64,000 bases of DNA from Sipunculus nudus (GCA_026874595.1 CM049307.1:58904870-58968869); one strand, 5' to 3'; shown: positions 1 through 13,198, numbered from the stretch's first letter. The notes: generated by a model from the letters alone, not told the origin. Numbers and translations are program-made.

Positions 1-760
1 TGCATTTACCTAAATAAACTTCCATTTGGAAAAATATTATCCAAAAACATTCAAACACACATTTACCATTTGCAATAATGACTGAAATTAAAAATCACAG
101 GTTGCATCATTGGCTATGGAGAGTCAAGTTTTGTTGGTTTTACCAGGTAACAAGCGAGTACAAAAGTGGTTAGTTGTGTGGCTTTCACCTTTAATTTGTG
201 TGTCCATGTTTGCATATAATTTCATAATTTTAACATAACCATGATGTGTTATTAGAATTACTATTTGTGTATGAAGCTTGAATAAATAACCCATTTGAAA
301 ATACAGAAGAACCTAAAAATTTTTTTTCGCTAAATTTGTATTTCCAAAATTTAAAATGAGGAAATGAAATTAACCTCCATTAATTGTAGAATAGAAATAC
401 AACAAAAGAAAATATATTTTCCCCTAATTACCCAATGTGACTCCAAGGATAACTTGTTAGGTGGTGTTCACTCAACTGTGAAGAATAATAAATGGAACCT
501 TGATATGCTCACATGTACCTCTAGTAACATAATCAGCAACTGACATCCAACTTCTGGTACATGTAATAGTATCTTATTAAAAAAATTATGTACCTCACAT
601 ATCCGTAAACTCAAATATCCGAACAAATTTTATGTCCCCCAGACTATTTGGATATTTGAGGGTCTACTGTACTTGTGAATCACTGTATTAATGTACTGTA
701 AATTTGCATGTTGGTTGATCAATAAAATATGTTCTGACACCATCCCCAGGCTCCTTGCAG
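1..760. other. PTCD1 intron or 5' flank, no exon recognised
   Basis: AT-rich sequence before the first recognised PTCD1 exon. I see no start codon with a mitochondrial targeting peptide and a usable splice donor, so the first coding exon probably lies before base 1. About 590-671 looks like one end of an old TA-flanked DNA element: it reads GGATATTTGAGGGTCTACTG followed by TA. Confidence 0.5.
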
Positions 761-3700
761 TCAGAGTGGTCAACAGCAGCTGACACAGAAGATGCTGAAG
801 AAGACTGGGCTGACCAGTTTGGTTCCCTGAGCAGCACTGGCCAGACAGAACAAACAAAGTAAGCTTTACCAGAGAAGTTATCAAACAGCAGCTGTTGCAT
901 AGTTTTCCAGTGTTTGATGATATTCACCACACAGTGTATACTGTAATATTTTGTTGTCATCTTTGTTATCATTAATCAGATTTTGTGATCATATTGAACC
1001 TTCTTTTCAGTCGGACTAACTTAATTTCCTGCAATCCCTACTGTCTTTGTGTTAAGGTCTAATCATCGTCAAACAACCTTGGTTTAATTTTGCTTTAGAA
1101 TTTATATTAATAATAATTTTAGACACAGTGAAGTATATATTTTTAGAATCCTTAGAATATTCTCTATCAGATGATATATATTTAAAAAGTGTAACAGTGT
1201 CAACTTTGAAAATTTAAAACTTGAAATGATTTAAAATTATTCTTTTTTAATTGGATATATCTCAAAATTGGTATAGGGTATGTATGTGGAAATAGTATCA
1301 TTTGAAACTACACACAAATATCTCCAGGCATTTTTTTGGTTATATATTTATTGTCTTTTTTTCATAATGAATTTTAAATTTAAAAAAAAATGTGTGATGT
1401 TAACAATACTTATTTCGTTTAAATAACGTATTTCTACTACACTAAAAACGATATAGGAAAAAGAAAAAAACACATTTTAGAATACTTGTTGATTTACCTT
1501 TATGCAAAATTTGAAGACTCTATATTCGATGGTTTTTGAGAAATATCGCTCTGAAGACCGTACAGTCTCCTGAAATACTGTTTTGAGAAAACGGCCAAAA
1601 ACTGTTTGGGAAGAGATATTTCATTTTGAGTGGAAAACAGGGATATAAGCGCAAGTGACAGTTGTATTTTTTCACTAAATGTTCCCATGAGAATCGGTTT
1701 CAATATATAAATTATAAAATTTAATGGTTTATTAATGTTAAAAACAGGATTTTATTAGGCAACATGACAACTGGAGAACTGTCAAACTAAAGCAGGCGGA
1801 GCTTACTGGTCCCAGGGGTCTGTCATCGGTAATCAGGTCATGGGCTACCGCGCCGGGGCACACGTAAGGTGTGAAGTGACTGATAAGAACGGTCACTCTG
1901 TTTACCATGCGCTCTCATTCAGACCACAATATACCTTAATCCAATAAACAGCTTCTCTCTCCCTCTCACAATTATATATGAGACACTACATAGCTAGCAG
2001 CAACACATATCTCTCTCTCATTAGATTTATTTACACCAGTCATATACGCGTTAATCGTGCTGCGGCCGCTCTTCCTTTACCGATCGCTCTCATAGCTAAG
2101 ACCTGGCGCGATTCACTTCGCAAAATTTGTTAGCAGGCGATGTGGTGGTGTAACTTGGTGCCGTGTTACTCTCACAAAATTCTTTCGTGCATCGCAGTCC
2201 CATATTGCTGCACCACCCTCGGCGTTTATCTACATCCTCCACTAACGATAAATTTCCTTCACGGCATATGGCACTGAGGCTGGAACTCCCGGTTGTACTG
2301 ATTCCATGTTTTCGTTACTTGACGACTCATAATCGTCATCTCTGTGTAGTTTCATGACGGACATGGGAACCTTGTGATCAGCAGTATGTGACTGTCTCTC
2401 GTTCAAATAGCGAATTTTATCTTCGCTCATTCTACTCTATTTTCTTCGACCCATGACGTTCAGTTTGAAGATAGTTCATATTATAGAAGAAGGAATGATG
2501 TATTCGGTAATGGTTTTGGCGATGTAATGATGGACCCTGGGAGAAATGTTATAGTGTATAACAGGGTCAATATTACAGAAATAACAATCGGTAAATTCAT
2601 ATTTCTGGGTATATTCTTGGTGCCAGGACCATTATTGGGTGACACTAACATATTTAAGGGCAGTGACATAGACATTATTCGGCGACTGGAGGAGTACAGT
2701 TTGTACAGTTAATTCTGGGGTAGGCATATAGGGGGGACGTGTTTGTATTAATTAGTGCCAATTAGTAAGTGCCGGTAATAAAGATAAGCTCTTTCCCGGC
2801 TGACTGATCGCGGCTTCCCCACGCCTGTCAATCAACCATTTGCCTAATACCAGGAGCGCATGGTTAACCAATAAGCAACTTACATGCTGCTAACTCTTGC
2901 CGAGCTGACAGTTGGTCCTGTTTGCCCCCCACGTGGGGTTGACATCTGAATTAAAATACTTATTTTTCTAATTGTTACAATATAACCCCAGGAACGTGTT
3001 TTTGTGAAAAGATAGATATAGCAAACATCTATAAAACCAGATGCTTTCCAGAAAAATGTAATTTTCATGATTTTTGACTATGATTAGACCTTAATTAACC
3101 TATGGCAGCTAATCCCAGGTTGAACACTGTCTGCATGGTGCATCCCTTGGATGGATAACCATGTTTTACCTTAATTATGTCATCTCCAAGGACATTATAC
3201 ATTCTGTTGCTTGTGTCCTATGAGGTCCTCCTCCTATGGTGAGCCAAGAGGCACTAAGTCCATAAAAAAATGCTGCTTCATCAACATTTGTAGAACAGTT
3301 CAGACCAAATAACTGAGCAATGCAAGACATCTGGTTTGGTTTGAAGGCCGATAAGATCAAAAGCTATGACATAAAGATGTTCTTCAACTCACTGAAATCC
3401 ATCTGTAGATCAGCCACTAGCACCTCAGCTACCTCCTTCAACTCCTCAACATTTGATGGTTAGATAGGATCCCAGTCACAATAGTCCTGAAGTGGACAGC
3501 AATCCAAATGCTGTCACCACCACAACCAAGGCCTTAGACAGATGTGTAAGTCACATCACCCGTATGCCAGATGCGTGCATTCCAAAACAACTTTCCTATG
3601 GGGAGCTGTTTAAATGCAGGTGTTCAGCTGGAGGACAGAGGAAATGTTTAAAAATGCCTGAAGGCCTCCCTTCAAAACTGACAATAAATCCTAAGAGGAT

Positions 3701-6700
3701 CTTGCCACCAACTGGCCTGTTTGGCACCAAATAATCTCAATAGGTGCTGAATCAGCTGATGAATGCATAATTGCTATAGCTGAGAGAAAACACAGCCAGA
3801 ACTACCATATTTATGTGTGTATAAGATGATCCCCAATTTTGAGCCTAAAATGTTGGTACAAATTTTTCAGCATCATGGAGCTGCCAGCTACTGAGGATCA
3901 TTATGTCAGCATAATGATCACTTTAAAACTGATGATTGAAATGGGCTTTTATAATATCTGATTCTTAAAATGGTCAGTGGTCTATACCTATCAGACAAAA
4001 CAAAGTTTTGTGGATACTATGTTTATTCATTTTTCTGGAGAACTCCTATGAGACCACTGTACCAATTTTTCTGAAACTTGACCAAATTTCTGGAGAAATG
4101 TCATGGTTATCTTCTTACATGATGGATGAACAACAAAAAAACCATGGTCTGTGTGCTACATTACTTGTTTACAATAGTAAGTCTACATATCATTACCATG
4201 GTCTGAGTAAATAATCTGCTTAAATTTTGTAGGTCAATAGATGATGGTGATGAGAGTGATGATGAGCCTTACCGTAGTCCCCTTCCCATGAGGCGAGGGA
4301 GAACTGCAGACTCGTATGGTAAACACATAGAGCAACTCTCCAAGCAGGGCAAGGTATGACCAGCACGATGAAACAAAGCAATACCTAATATACAAATAGT
4401 ACTTATTACTGTAAACAAAAATGTTAGTTCATTAGTTCCTTCCAATTTTGTGAGAGAGATATGGAAAAGAGCTGTGAAAGAACTTAAAAATTTGTTTAAA
4501 TATGAAATATGTATAATATTTATTGTATTAAATGGACATATCATAGTACATTCTGCAATTTTATGGATGGGAGATTTGAATTTGATAGTTTAAATATATG
4601 GATGATAGAAAGACTATTGATAGATATCCTAATGATAGACAGAGTGTTTAATTATAGTATTTATTTTACCCATAAAAGAACATATTCCATGTTATCTTTT
4701 AATTTGAAAGAGCTTTACCTTTTCTACTAGCATAGAAAATCACAACAAGTGAGTATCACATGGATCTGTCAAAAAGAAGTTGTAGGAAAACACAGCATTG
4801 AATATAGTAGTAAATCATAGTGTTTTTACAAAATGCAAATCATCAGACCTACTTTTAAAGCATGAACTATCAGTAAATCAATCTTATTGTGGTCTGAGGG
4901 TATGTTTGGTGCTTATTGAGGATATATCTTTAAAGGGGCCCAATGACCAATAAAGCATGTTGAATTAACATGAAAAATAGCTTCTTCCCATTAAACTAAA
5001 TCTGTGCCAGGTAAAATATTGCCTTGAAATCATTTGCTTTCTCCTGTAAATGAGTGTTAAAAACAGTGGATCTGGCATGGTCACAGGTGTCAACATAAAC
5101 ACAGCGCTTGGAAGCTTGTGACTGACTTGGCCATAAAAATGTAATACATGTTCCTGCTGGCTGTAACACCACATGTTGTGGCTAACAATCAGACCTCCAG
5201 TCACATGGCCTCCACAGGTGGTAACTTAAACACAGCATGTTGGACCCTGTGCATCACAGGGCTACCACACATGTCAATCATGTAATACATGTTCAGGCTG
5301 GCTGAAACACTGCTTGTCTCGGCTCTCAATAGGACCGCCAGTCACTTGGCCTTGTTATGATAAATAGACACACCTTTACTGTGTTTACTAACATGCAGAG
5401 CCATAACAAGGTGTTAAACAGCTGTAGGTGAGGTACTGACACTGTGTGTTGGAATGGTTTTGCTGGGTAACTTTTGTATAAAGCAAAACTGAACTGTTTG
5501 TATGAAAAAATAGGCATATTATTGCTCCTGATTATGACTCTTCAAAAGTTTTGCATTTGAATTTAAACTTGTGTTAGGAAATTTATTGGTGGTATTCAGC
5601 ATACCCTTTGTTTCTTGTAATATTTAAATGATTGGTACCACTGTTTATTGTATTATACAGATTAAGGAGTGCATTGATCTGATAGAGAAGATGCTGAAGG
5701 AAGACAGAGTGCTCCCGAATCAGTATGTGTTCACGGTGCTGATTGGTGCCCTTGGAAGAGTTGGGTACACACAGATGGCCTTCAAGTACTTTAACAAGGT
5801 ATCTGATTGGTTACTTAGTGACTTCATCTGAACTAGCTGCACAGGTGTACTCTCAGGTTGTAAATCCCATAATGCATTGCAAGAACATGAGGAACACTGA
5901 TTTAAAGAAAGAGGTATAAGTTATTAAGTACACTATTTTGGGGAGAGGGGAATGGAATCTGGAACTTAAGGAATAAAAAAGTGGACAGAATGGTGTAGAA
6001 CATAGCTTAGTAGTAAATATAACATTTTGAAGTTAAAGTATAAAGTGGCAGCAATGCTTTACCACTGTGCTGTGCACAATCCCAAAACCATTTGATTTGG
6101 AACTCTTACACTACACAGAATTGGACTTACAAGAGTATGACTCTGCTGTTTAGGGTTTGTGGGTTACAGATTCTGACCCCCCCAAATGCACCAGCTTCTA
6201 AACACACAGATGGCACAGGTACAAATTTAGTGAAGAGCGTAATGTTTTCTGTTCATACATTGGATAGGAATTTATCAAGTCAAATTACATAAACATGGGT
6301 GTTTTTGTTTAAGGACTTCACAGAGTAAATGATATCTTGCAAGCATGCTCTTGTGAAATGTAAACCAATAGTATTTCCTTGAAAGGTGACACATTTTGAT
6401 TAAAGTTCGACAGATGAGACAGAAGTAAAACAGTACCTAATAGGGCTTTAACAATGCAACAAATAATTGATGCATTTAAAAGAAGCCAGTCATTAATCAA
6501 TAATTGAATTAGGCCTGAAATAATCAAATTATTAGGGCCCCGCTTGACAAGCGGATGCCCTATAGTGATCACCGTGTCAGTCCGTCCTTCCGTCCATCCG
6601 TCCTTCCGTCAGTGACACTTTCTTTCGTGTGCCATAACTCAACAACAACATACTGCAGCTTTCCCAAATTAACAGGGTTGATTGGTACCTATGAGGGCTC

Positions 6701-9700
6701 CAGACCTATCGAATAACAGACTTTTCCGAATTCCAATATGGCCGCCACAGCCTGAACTTTGATTTTCTTTCGCGCGCGATTACTCAACAACAACATACTG
6801 CAGCTTTTCCAAATTCACAGGAATGATTGGCACCTATGAGGGCTCCAGACCTATCGAATTACAGACTTGTCGGATTTCCAATATGGCTGCCACAGCCCAA
6901 TCGCTGATTTTCTTTCTCACACGATAACTTAACAACAACATACTGCAGCTTTCCAAAATTAACAGGGTTGATTGGTACCTGTAAGGGCTCCAGACCTATC
7001 AAATTACAGACTTGTCGGAATTCCAATATGGCTGCCTCAGCCCAATCACTTATTTTCTTTCACACGTGATAACTCAACAACAACATACTGCAGCTTTCCC
7101 AAATTCACAGGCCTGATTGGTACCTATGAGGGCTCCAGACCTATCAAATAACAGACTTGTTGGAATTCCAATATGGCTGCCACAGCCGAATAGCTGATTC
7201 TCTTTTGAGCGATAACTCAACAACAACCTACTGCAGCTTTCCCAAATTCACAGGTATGATTGGTACCTATAAGGGATCCAGACCTGTTGAATTACAAACC
7301 TGTTGGAATTCCAATATGGCCACCACAGCCCCATGGCTGATTTTCTTTCGCACACAATAACTTAACAACAACCTACTGCAGCTTTCCTAAATTCACAGGG
7401 ATCATTGGTGCCTATGAGAGCTCCAGACCTATTGAATTACAGACTGGCTCAAAATCAAATATGGCTAACATATTACATTAAGTGATTTTCTATTGCACAC
7501 ATTATTTCAGACATATCTGATTTAATATCATTTTATCCAGGATTTTTTTCCACAGGCATATGGATAAAAACCTGTTTATGTTTGTCATATTTTTCAAATT
7601 TTACTTAATTCATCCATATGTAAACTGGTCAAGCACTTGCAGAAAAGCAGGGCCCTCTGAGGACCATTGTCCAACCACATCTAGTTTCAATTATTTCATT
7701 TTCATTCATTTTCATATCTTTTCGGTCTCTAGCTCTTACCGAGGAACAGATAAACAGCATACATGATGAAGTAGCACTGTTATTTAACAAAGAAAGTCAC
7801 AATATATCCTTCATTAGATGTTAGCACAATAATGGATGAGAAGATTTAAATATTACTTGGTCTACATAAATTCTCAAGATTATTAAAATCTTTATCTTAT
7901 AGCATCATATCATTATGGGATAAAAACTTTTAGTAGATATACTTCTCTGACAGAATATAGTGACTATATATTATAATAAAATTGAGAATAGAAAGGCAAT
8001 AATCGAGAATCAAATTGAATCAAAGACCCCTTAGCAATTCACAGGCCTAGTACCTAACAGGAAGGGATTTGTTTCGAGTAGAAACGACCTCTGGTGGAAA
8101 GGTGTGGAAGGGTGTTTGATTTTTCTACCTTTTCAGATGAAGAAGTATGGCCTGAGTCCACAAGACCCGACATACACAGCTCTCTTCAACGCATGCAGTA
8201 ATTCTCCATGGAAAGCAGATGGCCTGCAGCGGGCAAACAAACTGAGAGAGCTGATGGCAGAGAAAGGCTATACTCCAAATCTGATCACGTACAAGGCAAT
8301 GATCAAAGCATACGGTGTATTGGGGGAGATTGATACAGCCTTTGCCATTATGGACGAAGTGGTGGAGTCTAAGTACAGGCTGGATGCTCAGGCTTATGTG
8401 ATGCTATTGATGGCTTGCTGCAGCAACAAAGAAGCAGGGCTGAAACTAGCAATAGAGGTATGTCACAAAACTGATTCTGAGATATACAGCTATCTTGTTT
8501 TTGGGTCTGTCTGTGTGTGTGTGTGTGTGTGTGTGTAAGACGTGAAATGCCTGCTAGACTGTATACCATGAGTGGGTGTTATAAGGCTGATACCTTTGTT
8601 GGGACAAGCGGGTGCTGGCATTCTGCCCGAAAGTTTTTGGGTGCACATCTCACTTCTTCAGGTTTATAGCCTTGATATGAAAATGAGTAATCAATAAAAT
8701 TTAATTTTATACTCATATGCGTAAAAGTGTTTTTTTTTTCAGCAGTGACCAGAACAAAATGTTTAAAGTTTTATGCACAAATCCACAATTACAAGTGCAA
8801 ATTTGCCATTTAAAGCTGCACAAAGACAGGTCAACTGCATTTTAGAGGGTCCCCTCATTTACTGCATACTTACAGTTACATACTGCATGTTATTTTTATA
8901 TATTGCAGGTCTGGAGAAACATGAGAAAAAGACGCATCACCCCATCATTGTACTGCTACAACATGTTGCTGAGGGCTATCAGAGACTGTGGCCTAGGTGA
9001 CCCTGAGTTTGCTAATCAGCTACTTAAGTCCAAAGGAAATGTTGCAGTCAAAGATGATATGGATACATTGTCACAGCATCCTTCAGACATGGAACCTCCC
9101 ATGCTAACCCTGAATGCCATGGGGGATAATCCACATGAAGTACAGGACACAAATACTAAATTAGATTCACCCCAGTATCATTCAAATAGGAGCGTAGAAA
9201 ATGTACATGAAAATAACCAAAATTCACTCACAAGCAAAGAGTGGTGGCAGACACCTTTGACACCAACAGTTTCCCCATATGGTCACCAGATGGCGTTGTC
9301 AGCAGTGGCATCTGATATGAGAAGTGTTTCAATTTGTCAGATGGCTGTGCCCAATATACTTAATCCAAGGGGAGTTTTTCAAAGTGACATGAGCCTTGGT
9401 GACCTCACAACTCCATCTGCTCGACTGCGGCTATTTGGAGGGCTTCCTGGTATACTGAGTCATATGCTTAAAGATAAGGTTGAACCTAACAATATCACGT
9501 TCGCACTTCTGCTACATTCAGTTGAACCTCAAGAAGAGAACGAACTCCTGGTTGCCATGGCAAACCATCACATCGAACCCACTGTAGATTTCTGCAACCA
9601 GCTGATCCAAAAACGGAACAAGCGCAGAGATTACCAAGGAGTGCAGGTAGACATGCTTTATGATCCATAGATATATTGAATAACGTTTGTAGCTGTGTAT

Positions 9701-11584
9701 TATGTGGCTCACAAATACAGTAAAAACTATGTTATGTCAAAGTCTTAACTGACAAGCAGGCACAGTAAAGCCCTCAAAATAACGACCACCAACAGAGCCT
9801 TGATAGAAAGGTCGCATTTCAATGTGGTCGTCTATAAAGTGCATTTAAAAAAAGTCCAATATGGGGACGCAAACACAGCTCAGAAGATAGTGATATGGAA
9901 GTTTAATTAACCCAGTGTTATTCCTGGGAACCTATAAACTGAATATATTGAAACGCCCTGGAAATCATTGTATTGCTGTACTTGACTATAAACATATTGA
10001 ACAACAACCATGCCCCCCCCCCCCTCCCCCTCCCCCCTGATGTACATTGGTTTATGAACACCTTTAAGGGAAACAGCACGTGGTGTGGCGTCATCTTCCA
10101 TGATGTACCTTGGTTTACGGACAGGGAAATGGCATGAAGTGTGATGTCATTGTCGCTTGTGACATAACGGATTATGCTCGGCAATTGGCTGTATGGTCAC
10201 ACGCAACAAGTGCAAGTGGTAAAATGTGCTATAAAAAAACCCATAAAACACTAATTCTGGGTTATTTACGCTTGGATTTACACCAAAATTGTACTTCATC
10301 AACACTTTCAGAACACCAGCCTTAATGACAAATTCTAATAACATCTGTTATTCCATCTCCAGATATTGTCCTGACATACATACACACATACAGAGAATCA
10401 AGTCAAAACAAATCTCACTCTGTGCAAGGTTAATAAATAATCAGGACCGTGAACAAATTGTTAATATTCTGAGGTGGTCTTTAGGTTTTACTGTATATAT
10501 TGTGTTTGCAAAAACTCTTGAGTTTAATACTTATATACACGAACAGTGTGCATCCAACCTAGGCAAGTTCATCTCAACTAGGTTTTACTGTTTGTTTATA
10601 ATATGGTTGCTTAGTAGCTTGCATTATCATTTCATATGTCAAATGTAGTATTTGAAAAAAATAATCTTCAAAACTATTTAATTGTATGTTTAGTTCAAGG
10701 GTTTTTCAAGGGAATTTATGACAGAAACTTGAGAACCAGAGGCCTCTTATATTTTATTCCTACTTTGTGGCATAGGGTCAGCTAGTACCTAAATTATCTT
10801 GTACCCAAGTTATCTTTAACATTAAATTCTTATATGTGAAAAAGCCATGACAAGAAAGTAAAATCTGATTTTTGGTATCATTTGATCTAGATGTTGGCAT
10901 ATTCATTGTTTACAAGGTAATCGCTTTGTGAGTATGATAATACCTACTTCAGAAAAATTTGTTGAATATGTTATACAGGATGTGCTCTCGTATATGGCCA
11001 CAATGTCAGTGATCCCAGAACTCAGAACTTACGGACACTGTGCACTTGGTTGTAACAACAAAAGACAGGCCAGTCAGCTTCTGAATGAAATGCAGGTAAG
11101 AGCATTTAAAGTATGAGAAAATATTTTAATATATATATTTTGTAAATGTACTACAGACAGAAAATTCTTGCAGATTTTATGTATCATATGTAATTTTGTG
11201 CTATGAACCTTTTGGAAAGACATTTGACCCAAACAATTTTATTACCATCTTACCAGCTTGGGAATTTTAAAACATTATTTTAAATCTGAAAAAAGTGGGT
11301 CTAAGCACTTGCTTCTCTGTTGATTAATATGAATCACTGGAATTGATTGGAATATTGCTTTTTTGATCATGGGTTTACTTGAAACCTCTAATATTCAGAG
11401 TGAAATGGTCCATACAGAAAAGCTACATTTTTTTCAGCATCAAGAACAGTGTTTAGAGGGTATGGGGTATACTTCAAGTTCTTGTTTACGTATCACCAAT
11501 TCTCCAAATAGAGAAGTTTTTTAAACTCTCTAAGTATATTTTAGTTTAGATATTATCACAGAGTACAATTATATAAATATATAA

Positions 11585-11625
<41 letters not shown>

Positions 11626-13198
11626 ATTATATGGATGTGACATTTGTTAATTTATTTTACAGGATGCTGGGCTGACACCAAACATTTTGGTGTATATCGC
11701 ATTCCTTAAACACTCCCCCATAGACTTCCCATACAAACAATTTCTGCTGCATCATATGAAGAAGACTGGAGTCTTGCCAAATGAAACTTTTATCAGCTTC
11801 ATAGAGGCTTACGTGGAGAGAGCACGCAGGATTATTGTGGATAAGGTAACTTAATAATAATTATGACTTATTATTATCTGAATGTCAAATGCATACTTCA
11901 TATGCCCTGAAACACTGATATGTCCATGTAATAACCAGACAAACTTGTATTTATATTTACAATTTTAGTAGAATGTCATCTTTCCTAATGCTTTTCTCCC
12001 CAAAAAAAGTATTTTTCCAAAATTTTTAATGGGGCACCGATAATTTATTCCTTTTACGAAATATTTTTCAAGCATATAAATATTTCACAGGTTAACGTAA
12101 CCTGGCATTAACTGTGATAGCAACTTGCTGCAAGACCCCTGTGAGTTTATCCAAAAGTTTTTTTTTATGAACAAAAAGCTGGTCTCCCAAAGCTTTAGGA
12201 AAACATTTGTACAACTATATATGAAGCACTCACCTGGCACAAATTTAAGAAAAACTTCACATTGAATTGATATTAAAAGCAAGTAAGAGCTTATGTTTAC
12301 TATAACGCAACATATAGACCAAAGGTGAAAATGGCTTCAAAAATGGTAACTAAACTTAGGATTCTAAGGTCAGAGTCACAGCACCTAGACAAATTTGTTA
12401 ACCTTTGCAGAGAAAAACTTTAATATAATGTTGATAGGTGCATGGTAGCATGTTTGAGATATAATCATTTAAAGTTGCGTGCACTGACAAGTATTTGGAC
12501 ACAGATGCAGTCACTTAATTATACACTGGAAGCTAAGCACAATCATCAAAAGTATGTCCATCTGTTGAGTAGGATTAAAACATGATCTTAAAGGCCATAT
12601 CCTTATAGTGACTAAAATAATTCTCTGCAATTTGTCAAATATATAAATTGCATTTAAATTCTTACAGACTGGAACAGGTGCTCAGTGAATAGAAAATCAG
12701 TGGATTTGGTAGACCAGAATGTATGTTAAGCAATGATCAAGGTCCAGTTTCAGTTACAGATGGTGGGCCTAATTGGTGGACTGCAACTTATTTTGAGATT
12801 ACATTTCTCTTGTTATCAAGTTACAAATTTTTATTAGTTCTCAAGTGTCTGCATTTTATAAAGTGACACCCTTACAATGACTCACAGCCTGCATTAATTA
12901 TACAGAATCCACTATGACATTACAATTGTGAAACTGCCAACATTGATTTAGTATCAAGTAAAAATTCAAATTTTAACTTGTCAGTCCCATTTATGATTTT
13001 ACTTATTTGTATTTGCAGGAAAGAGGAAAGTTGGTGGACCGGCGATATGAAGGAGAGGAATTCAACCAAGAATTTGCCAAGTTCATGAAGTTTTATAAAG
13101 GCTGGCTGCTGGAGACCAAAATAGAGGTACCAGCACACCCATGGGCTCAGTACAGAACACCAGCCCAGCCGGATCAGCAGCAGGAGCAAGCTGCTTAA
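761..13198 (+). CDS. PTCD1: PTCD1, mitochondrial pentatricopeptide repeat protein (5' partial, 8 exons)
   Basis: Coding exons: 761-858, 4233-4353, 5661-5798, 8137-8457, 8909-9646, 10979-11095, 11663-11845, 13019-13198 (TAA stop). Each lies between AG and GT and phases agree throughout, giving 631 residues here; vertebrate PTCD1 is about 700, so roughly 60-70 N-terminal residues including the targeting peptide are missing upstream. The acidic stretch EDAEEDWADQFGSL matches the N-terminal part of vertebrate PTCD1. Tandem PPR helices follow (NQYVFTVLIGALGRVGYT, DPTYTALFNACSNSPWK, LITYKAMIKAYG, CYNMLLRAIRDCGLGDP), then a long variable linker within exon 8909-9646, then C-terminal repeats ending in HPWAQYRT, close to the vertebrate HPWQKFRT. 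In vertebrates PTCD1 acts in the mitochondrial matrix on RNA metabolism and ribosome assembly. The first acceptor could instead be at 749. Assignment rests on conserved motif order and is firm. Confidence 0.93.
860..1752. other. PTCD1 intron, nothing recognised
   Basis: Very AT-rich intron sequence. I see no coding exon, tandem repeat or transposon ends here. Confidence 0.5.
1753..2880. other. GC-richer insert in PTCD1 intron, possible DNA element
   Basis: Base composition rises abruptly against the AT-rich intron (GCGCCGGGGCAC near 1850, TGCGGCCGCTC near 2060). The segment has TTATTAGGCAA at about 1753 and its inverse TTGCCTAATA at about 2840, which could be short terminal inverted repeats. 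Short ORFs on both strands (2163-2357 plus, 2242-2430 minus, 2527-2712 plus) show no domain I recognise. It is most likely an inserted non-autonomous element; a retrocopy cannot be excluded. Confidence 0.3.
3310..3710 (+). mobile_element. LINE relic (jockey/CR1-type ORF2), internally deleted
   Basis: Reading from 3317, AMQDIWFGLKADKIKSYDIK followed by MFFNSLKSI resembles the linker between endonuclease and reverse transcriptase in many invertebrate LINEs (consensus like KAD.I..YAD..D.K.FY.ALK.VYGP). After a stop near 3460, the frame from 3492 gives ITRMPDACIPKQLSYGELFK and SAGGQRK, which resembles the extreme C-terminus of the same kind of protein. The whole catalytic RT core between them is absent, so this is a decayed, internally deleted copy inside a PTCD1 intron. 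Recognition is from motif memory. Confidence 0.6.
3711..4232. other. PTCD1 intron, nothing recognised
   Basis: AT-rich intron sequence running into a clean acceptor (TTTTGTAG) at 4232. Confidence 0.5.
4932..5545. repeat. Dispersed repeat in PTCD1 intron, related copy in a DXO intron
   Basis: Segments such as AACAAGGTGTTAAACAGCT, GGATGGTTTTGC-like sequence, ATAGGCATA and CTCCTGATTA recur in the same order at 51318-51590. The element also contains an internal partial duplication: GTAATACATGTTC followed by GGCTGGCTG appears near 5141 and again near 5284, about 143 bases apart. No coding capacity is seen. Class is unknown. Confidence 0.6.
5799..6534. other. PTCD1 intron, nothing recognised
   Basis: Intron sequence with a short C run near 6178. 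No exon or element ends recognised. Confidence 0.45.
6535..7460. repeat. Hairpin plus (GTCC)-rich leader followed by six 145-bp tandem units
   Basis: Begins with a near-perfect hairpin at 6535-6560 (CCGCTTG-A-CAAGCGG with outer GGGC/GCCC), then a pyrimidine run of GTCC/TTCC units (about 6578-6612). Six tandem units follow, recognised by AACAACAACATACTGCAGCT at about 6641, 6786, 6931, 7075, 7219 and 7364, a period of 144-145 bases. Shared blocks include GATTGGTACCTATGAGGGC and GGAATTCCAATATGGC. Copies differ at scattered sites. The block lies in the PTCD1 intron upstream of exon 8137. Confidence 0.85.
7461..8136. other. PTCD1 intron, nothing recognised
   Basis: AT-rich intron ending in the polypyrimidine tract and acceptor of exon 8137 (CTACCTTTTCAG). 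Confidence 0.45.
8510..8536. repeat. (GT)n microsatellite close to a splice donor
   Basis: A run of about 13 GT dinucleotides begins roughly 50 bases after the donor of exon 8137-8457. Confidence 0.9.
9647..10978. other. PTCD1 intron with poly-C tract and DNA-element fragment
   Basis: Holds a C-rich run at about 10013-10037. Near 9775-9835, AACGACCACCAAC and AATGTGGTCGTC resemble the ends of the pogo-like element at 39941-41160, so a fragment of that family may lie here. The long open frame at 10289-10648 has no homology I recognise and is composed like the surrounding intron. Confidence 0.4.
11096..11662. repeat. PTCD1 intron with AT microsatellite
   Basis: Intron between exons 10979-11095 and 11663-11845. 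It contains an ATAAATAT run passing into (AT)n at about 11570-11622. Nothing else is recognised. Confidence 0.7.
11846..13018. other. Last PTCD1 intron, nothing recognised
   Basis: AT-rich intron ending in the acceptor TATTTGCAG before the terminal exon. No repeat or element ends recognised. Confidence 0.5.

Noticed and set aside
10289-10648. 119-codon plus-strand ORF in a PTCD1 intron
   Set aside because: Composition like the surrounding intron, no domain, no splice signals fitting PTCD1.
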